From Mermis nigrescens (lineage: Eukaryota > Nematoda > Enoplea > Mermithida > Mermithidae), in NCBI GenBank assembly GCA_036768485.1, contig JAVLUZ010000417.1:124001-188000 (forward strand): a stretch of 64,000 bases of DNA. Direction: 5' to 3'. Each line of letters opens with the position of its first letter. Position 1 is the stretch's first letter. Of this stretch, positions 55,626-64,000 are shown piece after piece. Position numbers and translations under genes: made by a program. The notes under the pieces were generated by a model, which worked only from the letters and a program-made list of their open reading frames with translations, made no database searches and was not told the origin of the DNA.

Positions 55626-56588
55626 GAACGCGAATTTACATCACTGTCTGCAAACAGTAGGAAACAAATTAATCATAGGTAGCGCGATAGCGCTACCTAT
55701 AATATACTTGGGCATCCTTTTTCTTATGTGTTTATCACAGAGAGTGCGAAATTTGTGTCTCCCTCACAGCAACAACGGCACATACCTGGGAAGAGCGGTT
55801 TTTTTAAAAGGTAGATAAAAAAACCTAGATACCCCTTTTTTTGTTTACACTCAATACGGAGCTAGTCGTGAGTGTGTAAAGTGTAAACCGAAAAATCAAA
55901 TAATTTGCGGAGGGCTAATTTTAAAAAATGTTTTCTCTGATAAGTAGTCTACGAATCTGGTCATAAAATTTCTTTACACTCATTAGTTGTTGCACAAGAG
56001 TGTAAATTAGACGGAGTTTTTACTGTTTTCATGTGCACAAGCATATCTAACTCAGTTTTACATTCTATGCAGTCTGATTGGTTTCAAAAGGTAGACGGTT
56101 ATCAAATCTAGAGGAGCCTTTTTTATTTTTCAAAGTAATATTTTTAAATTTAGAGGCGGTTTATTGTAAAGAGTCTAAGACAAAAAATTTTTCCGCCCAG
56201 AGCGTCGTGGATGAAAAATTTAAAAAAATGTTTTCCGTAAGGTCAGAATAAGGAATCTAACCTTTAAACATTTCTACAGCCAGTGTTTGTTTAGGTATGA
56301 AGAGGTGAACTTTGAATTATGCATCTATTTTTTAATGCCGATAGATAACTCCGTATTGCATAATATTTGATCAGATTTTTCTTATTTCAGAAGTTTTTGA
56401 CTCGTCTTTGATAAATAATTATTTTTATTATCATGAATGCACTATTCTTAAACTTCAGTAGAATGATGAATATTTTTCAATATAGCATAATCAAGCTGAA
56501 GTCTTAACTGTGAGTTGAGTTGGTGCAATGGCTGACGCAACCGTTCTCGCATGTGAATTTAAAAAAGAATAATGGGTTTAAGTCTTTT

Positions 56589-58150
56589 GGGGTGGGTTTC
56601 TCATTGGAACGTCTAAGTTGGACGCAGTTAGACGCGTCGAACTTAGACGCCATTTTGACGAACTTTAGACGCGTCGAAATTAGACGGAAGTTAGACGCGT
56701 GCGTCTAAAAGTCTTAATTGTGTTTCTCATAAACGTCTAAATTACGTCTAAGTTGCAAGTTAGGTGTAAGTTGCTCAATACAAACAAATATCCGTGTGGG
56801 TGTGTTTCTTTGATTCAAACTACAAAGTCGTAAAAGAACAATGCAATGGCGATAAATTGTCAGTAATTGCAAAATATTGTTTGAAGTTGTGTGTTTGTAT
56901 TATTGATTGCTGAAAAAATTTTCAATGGAATCACCACAGTTCGAATCAGATTCTGAATAAAAACATCCGAAACCAATAGCAAAGACGATGTCCAAATTTT
57001 TCTGCTGCGGACACTGCGATTTTAGTTCAAGAATACAAAAAGCATCAAAATGTTTTGGATGCCCCCTTTTCGGCTACATGTACTTACAAAGTATAAAAAA
57101 CTGTTAAACTATTTCTTTGCTACGTGAAATATTTTTTAGAAGTTACGACATGTCTGACAGTCATGAACTTAAAATATTACCACCTATGCAGCCCATCTAT
57201 ACATACCTCTCTTGTTTTTCTGTGATAATCATTGAACTGATTTTCGGCATCAGTAATCAGTCTCATATAAGGCGTAAGAAGCCATTTTTTACGTGGATAC
57301 CCAGAATCGCCAGTAAAATACCGGCTAGAGTGCCATTTTCCAACTGTAATGATAAGTTGCCTGCGAATAAAATTCTACTGTCATGAGCTCGAAAATTTAC
57401 CCTCCACATCGCATACTGCTTGGCAATTTATAGAACGTCGTCCTGAATTTTCGTCATCACTGGGCGCTAAAACCATTACATGGGTAAAATCAATACATCC
57501 TACGACATTCGGTATTTTGCATTTTCTATAAAATTTTTGCTTGATTGCATTTAAATTTTCAATACTCCCCGGAAAAATATAACTTTGTTAAGCATATGCT
57601 CGAATAATTGATCCGTGGTTTCAGTAACAACTCTTGAAACAGTTGATTTCGAATGCAAATTAAACAGTTTCGCCACAGCAAAATAAGGGCTTCCAGTTTT
57701 GTAGAAATGCAACGTTATTGCCAATTTTAATTCCGTTGAACAACTTGAATTTCCCTTTGCAGGTACTTTCACCAAAAATAAGCATTAATTCTTTTGAAAC
57801 AATTTTTCGTAAATCCAAAATGAACGTAAAAATCTTTATCCGGAAGGTCATAAAAATTACAAGACTTAAATGATTGTCGTTTTAATTGAAAACGAGTTAA
57901 AACCATCGAAAGTGTCATATTTTTACGAAAAAACTTTCATGTGTGCATGCTGATGCAAAGAATAAGTTTTTAATCAAAAGTTAACCGAGCCCCCTGCCTC
58001 GTCTAGTGATTCGTCTAAATCACGTCTAACTTCGACGAAATTTCGACGCGTCTAAGACGTCTAATGAGAAACACAGTTAAGAATTGACGCGTCTAAATCT
58101 TAAAATTTTAGACGCGTCTAAGCTTAGACGTCTTATGAGAAACCCAACCC
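56589..58150 (-). mobile_element. PIF/Harbinger transposon, decayed
   Basis: Inverted ends GGGTTTCTCAT (extended by GGGGT / GGGTT). Both ends are filled with TTAGACGCGTC-like words (56,605-56,715 and 58,010-58,135), probable subterminal transposase sites. The interior encodes a HARBI1-type transposase relic on the minus strand. Copy 1 of the host repeat lacks it (46,625-46,640), which fixes its edges to within a few bases; the target duplication cannot be read with confidence. Confidence 0.88.
57180..57775 (-). pseudogene. HARBI1-type transposase pseudogene
   Basis: N-terminal part ITLHFYKTGSPYFAVAKLFN and KSTVSRVVTE matches the family's helix-turn-helix-like LRFLATGSF..V...F..S.STVSR. After a stretch with frame changes come VVGCIDFTHV (first Asp), SINCQAVCD, HDSRIL (second Asp of the DDE set) and GDSGYPRKKWLLTPY. 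The last catalytic acid and the C-terminus are not visible. Frames change at least twice, so it is dead. Confidence 0.85.
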
Positions 58151-59169
58151 TGAATACTAACTTTTTTCATTTTTTAATTCTTTTGGCAAAACCATGCACT
58201 TCATTCGACTTATTCATCTATTTAGGTTCTGCATATGACACTTTTTTGTTTTTTGACTTTAGCCATCAGTTCTCGAATGGGAGTGTAAAGAGTGCGAAAA
58301 TCTGGGGGTGAAAAGACACATTTTGGTCGAGTTTTCGACTTGTTTATGTCTGCCAACAACTCCGTTTATGAGTTTTATGGAATTTTTCTGACAGAAATGT
58401 ACTACGGATCAAGGACCATCTTGTGCTTACCAGCTAAATTTTTCTGCAATCAATATGCATTTAGTTACAGGGGTTAAAACTTTACACTCTAGTGCATGAG
58501 TAAAAAAACTGATTTTGTCCAAGATTTCTCTGCCAACTTTTTTGGCTATGGGTCGGGATGAATTGAATAAAATAGAAATGAAGTAACTAATAAGGGCTAC
58601 ACGTCGAAGCAAGTCGCATTCAAAAAAAACGTAATATTGAGTTGTTTATAGGGGTGTAAAGTTTGAAATCTGAGGTGTAAAATGGGCGAAAAAACAGGGT
58701 TTTATTCGTATTTTGATTGGTAAATCATATCAAATATTTTGCGAAACATAAGTTTGGCAAATACAAACGTAATACAATCAAAGAGCTACAAACTGGCCCG
58801 AACCGAATTCATTTACACTCCATGAGGCGTTAGGTTCAGATTTTTAAAGTTTACAATGTGGTGGACAGTGGAAAATACGTGTTTGTTCAGTTTTTTGTTC
58901 GCCACTTTCTCTGTTCAGAAGTCGGGCGAGGTCGAACAGGATAAAAATAAAGTACTTTCTAAGGGGTACACGTCACAGCGAATTGCGTTTGTTTACATCA
59001 ATAATATTTAGCTTTTTCGGGAGGTGTAAAGTCAAAAAATGGGGGAATTAAACGTGTTTCTGTCTTGTTTTTTCTGTCAATTTCTGGGTTATGAGTCTGG
59101 GCATAATCTCAAGTCTAAAAATGAACCAGAAACCAAATGTGATACGCCATTTGTTTGGTGTAAAGTGGG

Positions 59170-59693
59170 GATCTAGTATACAATTTACCCGCCAGCGTTT
59201 TTTAGCCAATTTATATAAGCTACAGTAACCAAACTTTACAAGGAGATAGCTATAAGCCTATTGTACTGATCTGGCAAAATTGATTAATTTACGGTGTAAA
59301 CTTACTGCTTTACACCCACAGTTTACAACGTACTAATGGCATCTAAAAATTGTAAACGATTCGGTGGGTTTCAAACAAAGCAGTCTTTTGTAACTCAATC
59401 AACATCCTACAATAAAAAAGTAAGTTTAAAAAAAGTAAGTTTAAAGTAAGTTTAAAGTGAAGTAAAGTAAGTTTTTTTAATTTTCTTTTTTTCGAAGCAG
59501 TAAGCTTAAAGTAAGTTTGAAGTAAAGTAAAGTAAGTTCTTTTCTAATTTTTTGAAGCAGAAAGTTTACACCGTAAATTAGTCAATTTTGCCAGATTAGT
59601 ACAATAGGCTTATAGCTATCTCCTTGTAAAGTTTGGTTACTGTAGCTTATATGCATCGGCTAAAAACGCTGGGGGTAAATTGTATACTAGATC
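59170..59693. mobile_element. foldback element inserted in copy 2
   Basis: Arms GATCTAGTATACAATTTACC ... GGTAAATTGTATACTAGATC of about 130 bp, loop of tandem AAAGTAAGTTT words (59,420-59,545). TAAAGT occurs on both sides as a likely duplication. The homologous site in copy 1 (44,722-44,740) is empty. Confidence 0.8.
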
Positions 59694-60258
59694 CTAAAGT
59701 AGTTTACATCTGATATTTATTTGACCTCGGGCCATTGTGGAGACTTAATTTTTTAATAAATGTTGATCGTAATATCAGAGTAATATCAGAATTACAGAAT
59801 TACGATTCCGACTGAAATTTTTTCACACTCTGTGGTTTTGAAGAGTTTACACTGCATATTAACTTTAGTTCTAGAGCCGTGCGGAAGCTTAATTTTTTTC
59901 AAAATGTTCTACGTAAAATCAGAATTGAGAATCTGACTGTTAGTTTTCTCTACACCTAGTAGTTGTGTAAAGTTTGCACTATTTATTTGTTGTTAATATG
60001 TAGTTTATACTACAAATTTATTTTACTTCCAAATCTGAGCGATAGTGTTCCTTACACTTAATATTTGCGTAAAGTTTATGATGAAAAACTTTGATCTGTT
60101 TAAATAATGTAAGGTTGTCTTGTTTAAAAAGGATAATGCAGATGTTAAGAACAATATTGTTTTCCGCCATCTTGGACTGCTGTCAATATTGTGGATTGTT
60201 ACTGTATGTGTTTACTGACTGATGTACTCAAATCATGCTAATTAAAAGTAGGGTACTA

Positions 60259-61017
60259 GCAAAGAAAAATGCTCCGATGGAACAAAAAAGATAAATATAC
60301 TTGTAATTGTGGATTGTTAAGGATGTGTAAGGAGGGGACTAGGAAAAGCTACCTAAAGTCGCTAAATCTGGTAAAAATCACACTTTCTCTAAGCAACACA
60401 AAAATCGAAGTATATTCTGCGGCCAACAGATTAAAATAAATATTTAACCATAAAAATGATTGCAAAAGCAGATTGAGTAAACTAACAGTCTTTCTAAGCC
60501 AATTGAATGAAATAGCAAACATCGATGCATCCAATACAATTGAAGAAATAGTTGGTTTAAACCAGTAGAAAACGCATGAGTTGACTTGAAACAGACTAAA
60601 TGTAGGTACACTAGCATGCCCGTAACAATTGTGTACACTAATCAATCGGCCCCTGCTTTGCTTGCTATAATGCTCATAACAAAATAAAACAACTTCAAAT
60701 ACAATACCACTTAGTTTTCTATCAATCAGGATACGAAGCTAGTCAGCGTTGCTACTTGCCAGCAATTTAAAAAAAGTAAACATTATAGATTTCGTTTATA
60801 CACTCTTATCTGAAACTTTGAAAATTATTTTAAAAAGACACTTTTTTAGAGGCCGCAGAATATACTTCGATTTTTGCGGTGCTTAGAGAAAGTGTGATTT
60901 TTATCAGATTTTGCGATTTTAGGTAGCTTTTTCCTAGTCCCCTCCTTTTACATCCGTAACAATCCACAATTCCAAGTATATTCATCTTTTTTGTTCCATC
61001 GGAGCATTTTTCTTTGC
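60259..61017. mobile_element. foldback element, second copy of the 47,876 element
   Basis: 759 bp, ends GCAAAGAAAAATGCTCC and inverse, TA flanks. The loop also matches (tagtttactcaat and caaagcagg phrases), in opposite orientation to the first copy's loop. Confidence 0.88.
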
Positions 61018-62310
61018 TAGTCAACTTATATGATTACTCGAGAAGTCAAAATTTGGTGATAAAAATCACTTATTTTATGCAAAATTTTACACGATTCGTG
61101 CCAAATTTAGCGCGAGAAATCCGGCAATTTGATACATGATTAGTATGTTTTGCTCCAACTTCTCTATATTTCCGAACAAAATTGGTTCTCTACGATTGGT
61201 TAAAAGAAATTTGTACTGCAAAAGTTTACGTTCCACGTCCACTCTTAAGAATAGGTAACAAGAGTGTATTTTGGGCAGATCAACTAGAGTAGAGGCTCAT
61301 TTTTCTTGATCATTTGCCAGAGTTTGAAATTGGCTTTTCTTCATTCGGTGCAAATTTCAGCAAATGCACGAATTTAGTGCAAAATGGTGAAATTTGGTGC
61401 ACAAAAAATGCTATCTGAGTGATGGCAATGTGTTTTTTCGATGTTTCTCGACATCCTGAATATCAGGAAGATTTTAAAAAATTTAGCGTTGCACCAAATT
61501 TCGACTTCCCTAATGATTACATCACTTTCATGAAGTAATAAAAATGTTTGCAACTTTTTACAGTATAATAATGAGTCAAGTAATACACTAGATTACCTTT
61601 CTATCCAGACATGGATAAAAGTTTCCACGAATAACTCGACCTTCACTATCACATTACTGCATTTCATCGTTCTGCAGTTGCTCACATATTTTTCTTTGGA
61701 GCAAAAGCAAGGACCGAATTTATGAACGTAGTACTCGCTTAATGACATTATACACACTTGCGACGCCGAGACGTTAGTCTAAATTGATCAACCAGGATCA
61801 CTTGATAATAAATGACACTTAAGCATTCAAAATTCTTGTTACCATATAGGACCCACATTCTATGAGTGGGTCAACAATTTTTTAATAGTCAAAAATTGGC
61901 CAAAAAATTTAAATTGGGGCGGAAAAACATAATTTTTGACGTTGTTAATCAAGCGCGAAAAAACCGAAAAATCTTTGCAAAATTATATTCTGGGGTCTGC
62001 ATGCGGTAGGTTTTCTTCCAATTTTAGGGATTTAAAATTCCTCCACTGAAACTACCCATGCCCAATTGTGTCTGTGCACCATATTTACACCATTTACCCA
62101 ACAATGCGATTTTAGGGTTTCAGATATCGGCTCGGACTAAGATGAAAAACGGAGCTTTCTAGTCACACGTAGGCGGTGAAGAGGGGGTTTGGAACCCCTC
62201 AAAGTTGAAAACGACCCTGCAGATTAATGTAGACTCCCAGAATTCTATTTTCAGTGACATTTTTGCGATTTCACCCAACCAGACCCCCAGAATTTTCATA
62301 CTGCCGAAAT
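61018..62310. other. intergenic or intronic, nothing firm
   Basis: AT-rich with a decayed G/C-run repeat at about 61,850-62,290 (gggggtttggaacccctc, cccccagaattttcatactgcc). No exon recognised although the micro-exon gene should continue this way. Confidence 0.4.
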
Positions 62311-62317
62311 ATCTACA

Positions 62318-62475
62318 CTCCTGAACCACTTAATCTTTAGAAAGTACCTCTGAACCACTGAAACACCCACGTTTCTAGAAGTCGTTGGTGCAACAGAACA
62401 CCTCTGAACCTCTGAAGCGCACCAATGCATTACTGAACCACTGAACCTCTGAACCACTAAATTGGTGCAACAGAC
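62318..62475 (+). repeat. CTGAACCACTGAA short tandem-like cluster
   Basis: At least seven copies of CTGAACC(A/T)CT(G)AA within 160 bp, with the phrase ttggtgcaacaga occurring twice. Irregular spacing, non-coding. Confidence 0.7.
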
Positions 62476-63057
62476 TCTTGGGGTCGGCATTGCTGCTTAG
62501 ATCAATATAAATGCCCAGGGATTGGGATTTGCATTAATTCGCTTAACTTCAAAACAGGACTTTTGTACAAAATCACCAGTATATTCATCTTAAGCATATT
62601 ATTTTTTCTTGCATTCTTGTGCCCCTGAAAAATTTCTGAAAAAGACGCTTTTACGATAAAGTCACATTTTTGGGAGTAGTGGACTGTTTTAAATCGAATT
62701 AGTTCTCTGACCCTTTTAAAAATATTGCATGTGCAACCAGCGAATAAATCGGAGCATCAGACATCGACTGCTCGATTATCTATTAGTTGCCGCATTCGGC
62801 ACCTCCGATCTTGATCAATTTCTTCCGCGCTTCTTTTCGGAACGAATAGGCTCAGCAAAAATTGATTCTTTTCGTCCCTACTTCTCTTCGGTAACCATTT
62901 GTTTAGTAAAAAATTGTAAGCAGAACCAGCCAGTTTTAACTTTTTCTCGCATAATCAACATTTATGAAATTGCCAGAACTGCACAAGAATTCAAGATTAA
63001 AATATCAGGTGATCAAACAGTTGCGTAAATAAAAAAAGTTAATCTATTCGCTCTCAC

Positions 63058-63254
63058 TTCTGGCTTATCATCAGCAGGCGAGAACACATCGAATTCGACC
63101 AGAAGGCAAATGACGCCTATTAAGGCTATCATCGATAAAACAAAGACTGCAACCGTCAATGTCTTTCTAGGCTTCGTCCAAACAACTCGCCCTACACGTT
63201 CTGGAATGCTACTTGGTGTCTTCTTAATTACATTTTGACGACGGCCTACAGTAC
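63058..63254 (-). CDS. micro-exon gene, exon 5 (signal anchor)
   Basis: 197 nt, phase 1 in and 0 out, acceptor TTATTTGTGCAG, donor GAA|GTGAGA. Encodes TVGRRQNVIKKTPSSIPERV, the transmembrane segment and FSPADDKPE. If the donor is not used, the frame ends at a TGA 30 nt further on (63,026). Confidence 0.82.
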
Positions 63255-63831
63255 CTGCACAAATAAGTGAAACATTTGCACGATTGAAAATTCATTTTAC
63301 GAGATAAATTGAGCAACCTGCGCTTGTTACGGAAGTCTTCAGTTGACTCTTAGCACCTGAAAGACGAATTTTCTGTTATTTATACGACAGAATCCAGAAC
63401 AAATGTTAAACGTGCACAAGGAACACACGACTTCATCAGGAGGCGGATAAATTATAGCAAGTTACCTTTCGCCGCTGTTCGTGTAAACTTCGAGACGCCT
63501 TTTCTGATGCCTACAAGAATATAAAAGCAGATATGTAAGCTGTTCTTTCGAACTTCAAATCTATCATGTATTTATGTATACCTTTCTTTGCAATTGTTGT
63601 CCCAGTCTTGCCTTTAGTCGCGACTAAAAAAGAAAACGTCGTATTTCTAGTTGAATGTTTTTCGTACATTCTATCTATTAAACGGCATTGTTATGTTTAT
63701 TTTTTCCTGTCCCAAAAATACAATTAGGACCTAATTTCAATGTGCCAACTAATTCATGACAAAGTTTTATCTTAACAGATTTATAGCTCACCTTTTATTA
63801 CTGTTCCACTAATGTTCTTGCTACGATTCAT
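63058..63831 (-). CDS. 5' end of a type II membrane protein gene with three micro-exons
   Basis: Five exons join in frame to 363 nt (121 codons). Residues 1-89 are basic and lack acidic runs; residues about 90-111 (TLTVAVFVLSMIALIGVICL plus LV) form one transmembrane segment preceded by WTKPRK and followed by EFDVFSPADD, so the positive-inside rule predicts a type II signal anchor with a cytoplasmic N-terminus. The three middle exons are 42, 45 and 39 nt, all phase 1-1, and each encodes 13-15 residues closing with G after the junction (AKKG, AAKG, TSAG). The ectodomain lies downstream in exons I did not find. I do not recognise the family. Confidence 0.75.
63318..63356 (-). CDS. micro-exon of 39 nt
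   Basis: Between TTCGTCTTTCAG and GTTGCT. Encodes AKSQLKTSVTSA, phase 1 both ends. The donor is the weakest of the set, which would suit a cassette exon. Confidence 0.7.
63466..63510 (-). CDS. micro-exon of 45 nt
   Basis: Between TATATTCTTGTAG and GTAACT. Encodes IRKGVSKFTRTAAK, phase 1 both ends. Confidence 0.78.
63582..63623 (-). CDS. micro-exon of 42 nt
   Basis: Between GTTTTCTTTTTTAG and GTATAC. Encodes ATKGKTGTTIAKK, phase 1 both ends. Excellent pyrimidine tract. Confidence 0.78.
63792..63831 (-). CDS. micro-exon gene, exon 1 (start codon)
   Basis: ATG at 63,831 followed by MNRSKNISGTVIK and the first base of a Gly/Val codon, donor GTGAGC. The start is inferred from frame continuity; upstream 63,832-64,000 should hold the promoter, and I see no clear element there. 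Confidence 0.7.
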
Positions 63832-64000
63832 AATTGTGGCAAAAAGCAAAACACGACTGGACTGCTCGTCAGCCTCACTGCCAAGAGAGTGAGCATCTCA
63901 AAGCGGTGTGTAAAGGACGTTTGTACATACCGTAAACAAGAAGTCTTATGGTAAAAGTTGTAGCATTTCACGCAGGTTAAGGAAGCATTTTTTAATTTGT

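Larger units (their letters stand above)
55676..60258. repeat. large hairpin-rich repeat, copy 2
   Basis: Begins with the same 24-bp near-palindrome (TAGGTAGCGC ... GCGCTACCTA) as 45,548 and follows copy 1 phrase by phrase, including TTTACACTC / GAGTGTAAA stems, the tRNA-like segment and the 750-bp foldback at its end. It has two private insertions: a PIF/Harbinger element (56,589-58,150) and a foldback (59,170-59,693). No gene of its own recognised. Confidence 0.8.

Noticed and set aside
62729..63028. 99-codon plus-strand open frame
   Set aside because: No recognised motif, no splice or start context, and it abuts the minus-strand signal-anchor exon; length compatible with chance.

Overview
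This is a eukaryotic, almost certainly invertebrate animal, genomic window. It is AT-rich, has GT-AG introns and no bacterial features, and is dominated by transposons and foldback repeats. The taxon cannot be fixed from the sequence. The patched protein has an arthropod-like GNA.G..LYLR stretch after its first intron, while its exon phases match those I know for vertebrate PTCH1.

Positions 1-29,353, minus strand: the 5' two thirds of a patched (Hedgehog receptor) gene. I could resolve 17 coding exons. They join in one frame to 3,348 nt (1,116 codons), run from a probable start codon at 29,353 to a donor after 1,731, and then leave the window. The exons encode TM1, the large first extracellular domain, the sterol-sensing domain (SSD), the middle cytoplasmic loop, TM7 and most of the second extracellular domain. 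TM8-12 and the tail lie outside. The introns are packed with short hAT-type MITEs and other repeats; one MITE inserted exactly at a splice acceptor.

Positions 29.4-53.3 kb: no gene I can support. This is a transposon graveyard: hAT elements with exact 8-bp target duplications, a Mutator-like foldback with a 9-bp duplication, a mariner-like element holding a tRNA-like foldback, a foldback made of a 17-bp minisatellite, and the first copy (42.7-47.9 kb) of a large hairpin-rich repeat.

Positions 53.5-55.65 kb, minus strand: two pieces of a cysteine-rich secreted protein gene with disintegrin/TSP1/ADAMTS-like cysteine patterns. The upstream piece has apparent frame breaks.

Positions 55.68-61.0 kb: the second copy of the hairpin-rich repeat. 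It carries a decayed PIF/Harbinger transposon and a further foldback, both absent from the first copy.

Positions 63.06-63.83 kb, minus strand: the 5' end of a type II membrane protein gene. Three consecutive micro-exons (42, 45 and 39 nt, all phase 1-1) encode short basic segments ahead of a signal anchor. Downstream exons were not found. Patched, the cysteine-rich gene and the micro-exon gene all lie on the minus strand; nothing else in the sequence links their functions.
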